64,000 nt of DNA. It comes from CAWJKP01 sp963843465. Lineage in GTDB: Bacteria > Planctomycetota > Planctomycetia > Pirellulales > Thermoguttaceae. Both the position numbers and the translations under genes were made by a program. The notes below the pieces were generated by a model. The model was not told the DNA's origin. It ran no database searches and worked only from the letters and a program-made list of their open reading frames with translations. The stretch lies in the NCBI GenBank assembly GCA_963843465.1, contig CAWJKP010000002.1:310001-374000 (forward strand), given 5' to 3'. Within the stretch, counting starts at the first letter, position 1; the number at the start of each line of letters is the position of its first letter. Below are positions 50,902 through 58,609 of the stretch, in pieces.

Positions 50902-53214
50902 ATGAGCCAATTTCGACGACCTGCGCTGCTCGGATTTGCCGCGATCCAGGTATTGGCCCGGCCGCAAAGTAAGTTGCGTAGGATGGACCTCCAGGTCCGT
51001 CCGGGACGGACCTGGAGGTCCATCCTACTAGGGTTCTTCCTCACCGGGGCAATAAGTGCCGCCACGCTTTACGCCCAATTGCCCGGTCCGCACGTCGGCT
51101 ATGTCTATCCGGCCGGCGGCAAGCAGGGAAGCACGCTTGAGGTCAAAATCGGCGGCCAGCTCCTCGACGGCGTGGCAGGCGTTTACGTCTCCGGCACGGG
51201 TATCACCGCCAAGGTGATCGAGTTCACCAAGCCGATCAGCCAGCAGGAGGTGAATAAGCTGCGCGACAAGCTCAAAGAAATGCTGCAAAAGAAAGGGATC
51301 TCGACCGACGGTCTCGGCCAGGGCCAGGGCCCGGCGCTTTTCGCGCAAGCCAACTGGACTCCCGAGGAGCGGAAACAGATCAGGGAAATCCGCGCGAAGA
51401 TCGCCAACTCGGTCAATAGGGTCGCCACGCCGGCGATTGCCCAGACGGTGACGGTCGAGCTGGCGATAGCGGCCGATACGCCGCCCGGCACGCGGGAGCT
51501 GCGGCTCTCGACGCCGCTGGGGCTCTCCAATCCGCTGGTGTTCCGCGTCGGCACCTTGCCGGAGTTCAGCAAGCCGGGCGAAGAGCCGCCCAGCGACGAT
51601 CCCCGCCCGCAGAAGATCCAGGCGAAGCCCGGTAATCGGCAGGCGCCCGCGACGCCGCGACGCGAAATGAAGATCACCCTGCCGGCAGTGATCAACGGCC
51701 AGATTCAGCCTGGCGGCGTCGATCGCTATCGCTTCGCGGCCGTCAAGGGCCGGGAATTGCTCGTCGCTGCCGACGCGAGGGAACTGATCCCTTATATCTC
51801 CGACGCCGTGCCCGGCTGGTTCCAAGCGGCGATCTCCGTCTGCGATTCCGACGGCAAGGAATTGGCCTACGCGGACCATTATCTGTTCCATCCCGATCCG
51901 GTGCTTCGCTGCGTGATTCCCCAGGACGGCGATTACGTGGTCGAGATCCACGATTCGATCTACCGTGGGCGCAACGACTTCGTCTACCGCATCACCGTGG
52001 GCGACGCCTCGCAGGTTGCCGGCGCCCTGCCGTCGAGCGCTCCGTCGAACAGCTTGCCGAACAGGCTCGCCGGCGGCGACAGGCTGCCCGAGTGCGAGGA
52101 GATCGAGCCGAACAACGACGAGGCGGGGGCGCAGAGGGTCACGCTGCCGATCATCGTCAAGGGGCGCATCGACGCCCCGGGCGATTGCGACGTGTTCCGT
52201 TTCGAGGGTCGCGGCGGGCAGGAGATCGTGGCCGAGGTGATGGCCCGCCGCCTCGGCTCGCCGTTGGATTCGATGTTGAAATTGACCGATTCCAGCGGCC
52301 GGCAAATCGCCTTCAACGACGACTATGAGGACCGCGGGGCGGGGCTGCTGACGCACCATGCCGACTCCTACCTGATGACCAGCTTGCCCGCCGACGGAAC
52401 GTATTACTTGCATCTGAGCGACGCGCAGCACAAAGGCGGCGCGGACTTCAGCTATCGGCTTCGCATCAGTCCTCCGCAGCCCGACTTCGAGTTGCGCGTC
52501 GTGCCCTCCGGCGTCAACGCGCGGGCCGGCATGAACGTGCCGGTGACCGTTTACGCCCTGCGGAGGGACGGCTTTTCCGGCGATATCCGTTTGGCATTGA
52601 AGGGCGCGCCGGCGGGCTTTTCGCTGACCGGCGGCCTGCTGCCGGCCGGGGAAGAGAAGGTGCGGGTCACGCTGAGGGTTCCGGCGACGCCCCTGGACGG
52701 ACCGATTGCCCTGCATCTGGAAGGAGAGGCGAAGATCGGCGTCCGCGATATCCGCCGTGCGGCGGTGCCCGCCGACGACATGATGCAGGCTTTCTACTAT
52801 CGGCATCTGGTGCCGGCGACGGAGTGGATGGTCGCGGTCACCGGTCGCCCCCGGGGCGGCAACGGGCTGAGGCTCCTGGGCGCGTCGAGCGTGAAGCTGG
52901 CGGCCGGCGGCACCGCGGCGCTGCGCGTGGGGATCCCCGGCGGCCCGATGGCCGACAGGATCCAGTACGCGCTCAGCGATCCGCCCGACGGCGTCACGAT
53001 CCAGAAGGTGTCGCACGGTGACGACGGCACGCGGATCGTCCTCAAGGCCGACGCCGCCAAGGTGAAGAAAGGCGCCAAGGGCAATCTGATCATCGACGCC
53101 GTCTTCGAGCGCCCCGCCGACGCCAAGAAAGCCAACGGCGCCAAGCCGGCCGGCCGGCAGCGCGTACCGCTGGGCAGCTTGCCGGCCGTGCCGTTCGAGA
53201 TTGCGGGAAAGTAA
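50902..53214 (+). CDS. Secreted PPC-domain protein (cluster 2) with palindrome in its signal peptide
   Basis: 770 aa from ATG 50902 (GGGAG 8 nt upstream). The N-terminal region encodes a hydrophobic run before and after a palindromic insertion at 50978-51028; an internal ATG at 50983 would give MDLQVRPGRTWRSILLG followed by a good hydrophobic core. The mature part: IPT/TIG-like domain (VGYVYPAGGKQGSTLEVKIG), a Lys-rich helical insertion (about 115-170), two PPC domains (VDRYRFAAVKGRELL and CDVFRFEGRGGQEIV, then RRLGSPLDSMLKL) and a C-terminal beta domain ending PAVPFEIAGK. No long coiled coils, in contrast to 32741-35911. Confidence 0.88.
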   Translation: MSQFRRPALLGFAAIQVLARPQSKLRRMDLQVRPGRTWRSILLGFFLTGAISAATLYAQLPGPHVGYVYPAGGKQGSTLEVKIGGQLLDGVAGVYVSGTGITAKVIEFTKPISQQEVNKLRDKLKEMLQKKGISTDGLGQGQGPALFAQANWTPEERKQIREIRAKIANSVNRVATPAIAQTVTVELAIAADTPPGTRELRLSTPLGLSNPLVFRVGTLPEFSKPGEEPPSDDPRPQKIQAKPGNRQAPATPRREMKITLPAVINGQIQPGGVDRYRFAAVKGRELLVAADARELIPYISDAVPGWFQAAISVCDSDGKELAYADHYLFHPDPVLRCVIPQDGDYVVEIHDSIYRGRNDFVYRITVGDASQVAGALPSSAPSNSLPNRLAGGDRLPECEEIEPNNDEAGAQRVTLPIIVKGRIDAPGDCDVFRFEGRGGQEIVAEVMARRLGSPLDSMLKLTDSSGRQIAFNDDYEDRGAGLLTHHADSYLMTSLPADGTYYLHLSDAQHKGGADFSYRLRISPPQPDFELRVVPSGVNARAGMNVPVTVYALRRDGFSGDIRLALKGAPAGFSLTGGLLPAGEEKVRVTLRVPATPLDGPIALHLEGEAKIGVRDIRRAAVPADDMMQAFYYRHLVPATEWMVAVTGRPRGGNGLRLLGASSVKLAAGGTAALRVGIPGGPMADRIQYALSDPPDGVTIQKVSHGDDGTRIVLKADAAKVKKGAKGNLIIDAVFERPADAKKANGAKPAGRQRVPLGSLPAVPFEIAGK
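50978..51028. repeat. Palindrome (25-bp arms, 1-nt loop) in the signal-peptide coding region
   Basis: Perfect arms 50978-51002 and 51004-51028; contains GGATGGACCTCCAGGTCC. Total 51 nt, 17 codons, no stop in the host frame. Encodes two Arg-containing halves. Confidence 0.95.
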
Positions 53215-53274
53215 ATCGTCTCCCTTGTGGCGGTCAACCGGGTTTTGACCCGTTCCGCGTTGACCCTAGCCGGG

Positions 53275-54039
53275 TCATTCATGCCGCCAATAAATCCCCG
53301 TCCAATTGATGGGTTTAATGGGAATAGAAATGGCATGACTGACCCGGTAATCGGTCACAGCCTGACGACAAGCGAGGATATCATTGTAGTCGTCGATGAT
53401 CAAGTAACCACCGACCGACAGCTTCGGGTAAAGGTTCACGAGCGCATCCATCGTGGATTCGTAAAGATCCCCATCAATGCGAACTACCGCCAGGCGCTCG
53501 ATCGGCGCCGTAGGCAATGTATCGCGAAACCACCCCTTGAGAAAGCGAACTTGCTCGTCGAGCAGGCCGTAGCGGCGAAAGTTCTCGCGAACCTCTTCCA
53601 GGGACACGGCGAGATACGAGTACTGGTTGAACGCGAGGCCGCGGTCGTCGGGATACTTTGTCGGGTTCGGCGGGGGAAGACCCTCGAAGGAGTCCGCGGC
53701 CCACACCCGCCGGTCTTTAACCCCGTACACCGCGAGCACTGCCCGCATGAAGATTGCTGCTCCGCCACGCCATACGCCGGCTTCGATAACGTCCCCGGGT
53801 ACGCTTTCCGACAGCACCTTCTCCATGCAAGACTGGATGTTATCCAATCGCTTCAACCCGATCATGGTATGCGCAAAGGCGGGCCAATCTCCCCCTTGGG
53901 CGCGAGACGTTGCGTCGAAAGGCTCAGTTCCAACGATTGGCTGGAAAGGCGCGGATCGCACGACCTTCATATCCTGGTAAATGAGGTTGGTGAGGCAGCG
54001 TTTCATCAGATCGAGGTATAGTTCTTCGGCAATGGCCAT
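53275..54039 (-). CDS. TylF/MycF-type methyltransferase
   Basis: 254 aa (ATG 54039; TTG 54060 is an alternative). Class I SAM-dependent methyltransferase of the macrocin-O-methyltransferase (TylF) group, often acting on sugars or glycosylated products. The motif blocks are GDVIEAGVWRGGAAIFMRAV (SAM site), VWAADSFEGLPPP, and VRIDGDLYESTMDALVNLYP with the metal-ligand Asp pair, then GGYLIIDDYND. Family length is normal. It is convergent with the PPC gene and precedes a remnant of a glycosyltransferase gene, so a glycan-decoration locus may once have existed here. Confidence 0.9.
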   Translation of the reverse strand: MAIAEELYLDLMKRCLTNLIYQDMKVVRSAPFQPIVGTEPFDATSRAQGGDWPAFAHTMIGLKRLDNIQSCMEKVLSESVPGDVIEAGVWRGGAAIFMRAVLAVYGVKDRRVWAADSFEGLPPPNPTKYPDDRGLAFNQYSYLAVSLEEVRENFRRYGLLDEQVRFLKGWFRDTLPTAPIERLAVVRIDGDLYESTMDALVNLYPKLSVGGYLIIDDYNDILACRQAVTDYRVSHAISIPIKPINWTGIYWRHE

Positions 54040-54090
54040 AGGGTGGAAATTCCTCTCCAAGGTCGCGGTCGCACTTTGTCGTTAGAATAT

Positions 54091-54601
54091 CTACTTGACA
54101 CACCAACGCTGCCACATCTTGCGGTAGGCCGCCTCTACGTTCTGAGCAAAGCGCGCGGCGCTCATCAGAGGGGAAGCCTGTATCCGATCTCGCAGGGTCG
54201 CTCGCAGCTCGCTCAATCGGGATAGATCTCGAGCCAACTCGACGGCGATACGCACGTATTGCTCGGAATCCTGCGCCACTGAATTCCGGCAGACCGACGT
54301 TCGACAAGATACTCAGCCCGCCGCGTCCCACCGCCGTTCGGGCTGCCAGGCTCACCACCGGCACTCCCATCCACAAGTGGAAGGCAGCCACATTCCCTTT
54401 CAACCGGACCGCATTCCCGATGTAGTCGATGGCGATCTCATGCTTCCCCGCTTGGTGAGCAATCACGCCGAGAAGATGCCACGCATCGGCATGATTGGGC
54501 TCGACCGCGAGAATCTGCCGATAGATCTGCTCGGCGGCTTGCAGCCGACCGGCTTGATAGTGCTGGATGGCAATCGCCAATGCTTCGGAAACCGTTGCCA
54601 T
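54091..54601 (-). pseudogene. TPR/O-GlcNAc-transferase (SPINDLY-like) remnant, internal deletion
   Basis: From ATG 54601 the frame encodes TPR repeats (ALAIAIQHYQAGRLQAAEQI, HADAWHLLGVIAHQAGKHE). At about 54380 it jumps directly to the end of the glycosyltransferase domain (LWMGVPVVSLAARTAVGRGG, LSILSNVGLPE). After about 54285 the frame changes; the tail AQDSEQYVRIAVELARDLSR reads in another frame to 54091. About 400 residues of catalytic core are missing. Clearly inactive. Confidence 0.8.
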
Positions 54602-54728
54602 AGCATGAATTATGACAACACCGCTTGCCACCCGCAACGTGTTCCAAGAGAATAGGCGACCTGTTGGCATCTCATCGGGGGCAAGGTTTGGTCCATTCCC
54701 GTCCTGCAGGAAGTCCGACGAGGATTTA

Positions 54729-56165
54729 TCAGACGATGATGTAGCCTTCCTCCTCGTGTTGGCTGAGGTCGAGGCCCTCGATCTCGGCCTGCTGCGAGAC
54801 CCGCAGGCCCATCACCAGGTCGAGCACCTTGAGGATCACGAAGGTGCCGACCAGCGCCAGCGCCCAGGCGGACAAAGCGGCGATGGCCTGGCCCTTGAGC
54901 AGCGGCCCGCCCTCCAAGAGGCCCAACTTCTGGCTGGCCAAGGAAACGTCGCTGCTAAAGGCGCCGGTGGCCCGGGTGGCGAAGATCCCCGTGAGCAAGG
55001 CGCCGAGAGTGCCGGCGATGCCGTGGACGCCGAAAACGTCGAGCGAGTCGTCGTAACCGAGGCGGACCTTGACGATAGTACACATCATGTAGCAGACCCC
55101 GCCGCCGACGGCCCCGATGAGGAAGGCGGGCATGGGCGTCACGTAGCCGGAGGCTTGGGTGATACAGGCCAGTCCGGCGACCAGGCCCGAGCAGATGCCC
55201 AGCACGCTCGGCTTGCCACGGATCAGCCATTCCAGGATGATCCAGGTCATGCCGCCGGCGGCGGCAGCGAAGTGGGTGGCGGCAAAGGCGTTGGTGGCCA
55301 GGCGGCCGGCCGTCAGGGCGCTGCCGGCGTTGAAGCCGAACCAGCCTACCCAGAGCATGGCCGCACCGATGGCACAGTAGGTCATGTTGTGCGGCGGCAT
55401 CGACTCGCTGCCGTAGCCGATCCGTTTGCCCAGCATCAGCGCGCAGACCAGGGCCGAGACGCCGGAGCTGAGGTGGATCACCGTTCCGCCGGCGAAGTCG
55501 ATGGCCCCGCCGGTGCCCAGCCTCGCGGCGTGAGGGCTGCCGAAAGCCAGCACGCCTCCACCCCAGATCCAATGGGCCAGCGGGCAGTAGATCAGGGTGC
55601 TCCAAAGCACGCTGAAGACGACCATCGTGCTGAATTTCATCCGCTCGGCGAAGGCCCCGCAGATCAGGGCCGGCGTGATGATGAAGAACATCCCCTGGAA
55701 GAGCACGTAGCTCAAGGCGGGAATCGTCAGGCCGGGCCAAAGGGGAAGCTCCGCGTGGTTGTTGTTCCAGACGGCTTCGGCCCCGCGCAGGAACAGGTAG
55801 CGGGAATCGCCGATCCACGCATCGTTGCCGCCAAAGACCAGGGTGAAACCGTAGGTACCCCAGATAACCGTCAGCAGGCACATCAGCATCAGGCACTGCA
55901 TCATCACGCTGAGCACGTTCTTCTTGCGGACCAGTCCGCAGTAGAACAGGGCCAGCCCGGGAGCGGTCATCATCAACACCAGGGCCGAAGAGACCAGCAT
56001 CCAGGCGTTGTCGGCCGCGTTGAACTTGTCGGCGGTCGCCGGCGCCGGCGCGGGGCCCGTGTTGCTGGGCGACTCCGCCCAAGCGGGGGAAGTCCAGACG
56101 CAAGCTGCCAGCGCCACCAGCAACGCCAACCCGAGAGACCATCGCCAATCCCTACGATCTGACAT
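54729..56165 (-). CDS. amtB: Ammonium transporter
   Basis: 478 aa; ATG 56165 (AGGTTCAGGG upstream). Signal peptide to about residue 30, then eleven membrane helices of the Amt/Rh family. Family blocks: DNAWMLVSSALVLMMTAPGL (about 51-70), GLVRKKNVLSVMMQ, DFAGGTVIHLSSG (with the first pore His) and DVFGVHGIAGTLGALLTGIF (second pore His). Asp in DFAGG is the substrate-site residue. No GlnK gene is next to it, although AmtB usually pairs with one. The acidic C terminus EEEGYIIV is short. Confidence 0.95.
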   Translation of the reverse strand: MSDRRDWRWSLGLALLVALAACVWTSPAWAESPSNTGPAPAPATADKFNAADNAWMLVSSALVLMMTAPGLALFYCGLVRKKNVLSVMMQCLMLMCLLTVIWGTYGFTLVFGGNDAWIGDSRYLFLRGAEAVWNNNHAELPLWPGLTIPALSYVLFQGMFFIITPALICGAFAERMKFSTMVVFSVLWSTLIYCPLAHWIWGGGVLAFGSPHAARLGTGGAIDFAGGTVIHLSSGVSALVCALMLGKRIGYGSESMPPHNMTYCAIGAAMLWVGWFGFNAGSALTAGRLATNAFAATHFAAAAGGMTWIILEWLIRGKPSVLGICSGLVAGLACITQASGYVTPMPAFLIGAVGGGVCYMMCTIVKVRLGYDDSLDVFGVHGIAGTLGALLTGIFATRATGAFSSDVSLASQKLGLLEGGPLLKGQAIAALSAWALALVGTFVILKVLDLVMGLRVSQQAEIEGLDLSQHEEEGYIIV

Positions 56166-56637
56166 CACCCTGAACCTTTTGCGAAAAAGAGCTTGCCAAC
56201 CGACGCGTGGCCGGAGCTTACTTGCCGCCGGCGTCCACGGGAGCGACGAAATTGTACCATGAGGAGACGTTGCTTGGCAACCCGCGGCCAGAATGGGGAG
56301 CGAAGTTGTAACCTATTTGTTGCAACCGATTTGCGTCTATGCAACCGCTTCAACGTACCAGTCTTCTTGCGGCATCTGCCTGCAAAATGGGCGGCACGCG
56401 AGGTTCTTGTGACAAACCTGTCACAGGCAACCGGGAGTTGCGGCTGCCGGAGGACTTCTGCGTCGTCTTCCGCTTGGATTACGCCTCCACCGCGCCCCGG
56501 GGCGCGTCGCTGACTGCTACTGACTTACGGCGTGCATACCCTCATGTAGCGGGTGGCAATTCGGTGGCGCGGCGATTATCCTTGGTTGAAGGTTTGGCCG
56601 TTTCGCCCGGAGTAATCCAGACACCAGGAGAGCGATC
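56166..56637. other. Divergent upstream region (amtB and Tyr-rich protein)
   Basis: 472 nt without a gene. It contains several GTTGCAACC-like motifs (56260-56350), but I could not assign a promoter or regulatory protein to them. Confidence 0.4.
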
Positions 56638-56994
56638 ATGCACGCCCGAGTTCTAGCAGTGACGGTGGTCACCGTGTTGAGTCTGTGTGTTTCGCCCGTG
56701 TTCGGCCAGTGCTGCGGGAGCGTGCCGGCAACTTATGTGCCGGCCGTGCCGGCTTACACGACGTACTACGCTCCCACGGCGGCCTACTACGCCCCGGCCC
56801 CCTACGTCGCTTACTACGCGCCGCCCGTGGCCTACACGGCCTACTATGCGCCGCCCTATGCGACGTACTATGGGCCGACCGTTGCGGCCTATCCCGCGTA
56901 TTACGCGAGGCCGGGCTGGAGCGTGTTCGGCGCGCCGAGGGTCTACGTGGCAGGCCAGCCCGTTCGCAATGTGTTGCGTGCCACTACCCCGTAA
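56638..56994 (+). CDS. Tyr/Ala/Pro-rich secreted repeat protein (118 aa)
   Basis: ATG 56638 with AGGAGA 7 nt upstream. Signal peptide VLAVTVVTVLSLCVSPVFG (5-23), then CC and a series of Tyr-Tyr-Ala-Pro type units (YTTYYAPTAAYYAP, YVAYYAPPVAYTAYYAP, YATYYGP). About 20 % Tyr. It ends with a more regular segment (GWSVFGAPRVYVAGQPVRN). Possibly a surface or wall component in which Tyr could be cross-linked; that is inference from composition only. No family recognised. Confidence 0.75.
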   Translation: MHARVLAVTVVTVLSLCVSPVFGQCCGSVPATYVPAVPAYTTYYAPTAAYYAPAPYVAYYAPPVAYTAYYAPPYATYYGPTVAAYPAYYARPGWSVFGAPRVYVAGQPVRNVLRATTP

Positions 56995-56997
56995 TGG

Positions 56998-57414
56998 TCA
57001 TCGCGGGACTGCACGAATTTGTCCGTCACGAAGTTGAAAGAAGCATTCGCCCAGCCGGGAAGCCTCGTCGCGGTTGTGCGTGACGTGTAACACGGTCACC
57101 GGCATCTGCTTGCGGATGGAACGGAGCAAGTCGTACATTTCCTGGCGGGTGTCGTCGTCCAGCGCACTGAGCGGCTCGTCGAAGAGCAGAACGTCAGGGT
57201 GCATGGCGATGGCGCGCCCCAAGGCTACGCGCTGCGCCTCGCCGCCGCTGAGCCCGCGAGGTTTTCGATCCAGCAAGTGCCCGATCCCCAGCAACTGGGC
57301 CAGCTCGTCCACCCGGGCACGGATCGCCGCACGGCTCCATCGCCGCACGACCAGCGCCAGCGCCAGGTGCTCCCGCACGGTGAGCGTGGAGAAAAGCGCC
57401 ACGTCCTGCGGCAC
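56998..57414 (-). CDS. Molybdate/tungstate-type ABC ATPase, C-terminal part (frameshifted)
   Basis: The second half of an ATP-binding subunit: YVPQDVALF (Q-loop), signature LSGGEAQR, Walker B VLLFDEPLSALDD, H-loop HVTHN. 138 codons with first in-frame Met at 57414. The N-terminal half (57430-57643) is in another frame; removing one A at about 57435 (GAAACC to GAACC) restores LEPAARNIGYVPQD. It follows the permease gene of the importer operon. Confidence 0.8.
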   Translation of the reverse strand: MPQDVALFSTLTVREHLALALVVRRWSRAAIRARVDELAQLLGIGHLLDRKPRGLSGGEAQRVALGRAIAMHPDVLLFDEPLSALDDDTRQEMYDLLRSIRKQMPVTVLHVTHNRDEASRLGECFFQLRDGQIRAVPR

Positions 57415-57429
57415 GTAACCGATGTTGCG

Positions 57430-57643
57430 GGCGGCCGGTTTCGAGGCGCGTCACGTCGCGTCCCATCAGCCGGACCGAGCCGGCCGCAACGTGCCGCAGG
57501 CCGCAGATTGCTTCCAGGAGCGTCGTCTTGCCGCTGCCGGTCTTGCCCATGAGCACGCCATAGGCCCCCGTGGGGACCTCGATCGCAATATTTTCCAAGG
57601 AGAAGGCGCCCTGATATACGGCGATGTCAGCAAGTGAGATCAT
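57430..57643 (-). CDS. Molybdate/tungstate-type ABC ATPase, N-terminal part (frameshifted)
   Basis: ATG 57643 starts the ATPase fold: SLADIAVYQGAFSLENIAIE, Walker A GKTGSGKTT (33-41), then LLEAICGLRHVAAGSVRLMG. The frame becomes nonsense at RLETG. It lies 48 nt after the permease stop, so it belongs to the SBP-permease-ATPase operon 56998-60204. Confidence 0.8.
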
Positions 57644-57691
57644 GGCGGTCCTTCCCCCTTTAGGGCCTGTAAAACAATAAGTTGGGCAAAC

Positions 57692-58609
57692 TTACAGCAA
57701 CCCGCTGCCGCGCAGGCCGAAGACGCGGGCCAGGATCAGCACGATCATGGCCGTAACCACCATGGTCAGGGAAACCGCCGCGGCGGCCTCGATGTTGCCG
57801 ATGCTCAGCTCGAGAAATACGGACGTCGGCAGCACCTCGGTGCGCAATCGCGTGGCCCCCGCGAAGACGAGGATCGGGCCAAACTCGCCGAAGGAGCGCG
57901 CCCAGGCCAGCGTGGCGGCGGTCAACACGCCGCGCCGCGCTTCCGGCAGCGCAACCATCCAGAATGCCTGGCTGCGGCGACAACCGAGGGTCAAGGCGAC
58001 TTGTTCCGCGCGAGGGCTGATCTGATCGAACGTGACGCGCATCGTTCGCACGGCGAACGCGCAGGCCACGGTGAACTGCGCCAGCACAATGGCGGGCGCG
58101 GCAAACGTGACGGGCACAAACCGCTCCACGGCCCGCCCCAGCGGCGTCTGAAAGAGGATCAACAGCGCCAGGCCCATGACCAGCGGCGGCAGGACGATGG
58201 GAATGTCGATCACGGCATCGACCAGGTTGACGGCGATGCGCAGCGCCAGGCGAATCAGGCCGCGCCCGGGAAACTTGAATCGTGACAGCACGTAGCCCCC
58301 TGGAATCGCCACCCAGAGCGACAACAAGGTCGACAAGGTACACGAGATAAGGCTTAGCCGCAAGGCGAAGCGTATTTCTTCGGCCTTAATCGCCGCGAGG
58401 ATATGCGAGAAAGTGGTAAATGTCCCCAGGGCAAATAGCAGCCCCACCACCAGCGCGATGTAACTGCCCAGCAGCGTGCCGAGCCCAACGAGGAACAATG
58501 CGTCGGACGAAGGACCCGACGGCCCGGCCGCACGCCGGTCGCCGGTTGCGGCCGGCACTGCCGGGAGCGGGGGCGTCGCTTTCCCCTGGCGCGGTTCCTC
58601 GCCCTTCAT
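57692..58609 (-). CDS. ABC transporter permease (ModB/TupB/WtpB-type)
   Basis: 305 aa, ATG 58609 (AAGGAAAG upstream; ATGA overlap with the binding-protein stop). A Pro-rich cytoplasmic lead of about 35 residues, then six membrane segments. The EAA-like loop is TLGCRRSQAFWMVALPEARRGVLTAATLAW, shown in part as FWMVALPEARRGV; WARSFGEFGPILVFAG is the molybdate/tungstate-type ending. Substrate is inferred from the partner binding protein. Confidence 0.9.
   Translation of the reverse strand: MKGEEPRQGKATPPLPAVPAATGDRRAAGPSGPSSDALFLVGLGTLLGSYIALVVGLLFALGTFTTFSHILAAIKAEEIRFALRLSLISCTLSTLLSLWVAIPGGYVLSRFKFPGRGLIRLALRIAVNLVDAVIDIPIVLPPLVMGLALLILFQTPLGRAVERFVPVTFAAPAIVLAQFTVACAFAVRTMRVTFDQISPRAEQVALTLGCRRSQAFWMVALPEARRGVLTAATLAWARSFGEFGPILVFAGATRLRTEVLPTSVFLELSIGNIEAAAAVSLTMVVTAMIVLILARVFGLRGSGLL

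Noticed and set aside
53215..53275. Terminator between convergent PPC and TylF genes
   Set aside because: CGGGT/ACCCG hairpin is only 5 bp with no T-tract.
56270..56300. Sigma-54 promoter upstream of amtB
   Set aside because: A minus-strand TGGCC...TTGCC pair exists, but GG and GC are 9 nt apart, not 10, and the central bases differ from the consensus.
57425..57440. Programmed ribosomal frameshift in the ABC ATPase gene
   Set aside because: No slippery heptanucleotide or downstream structure; one extra A is a simpler explanation.
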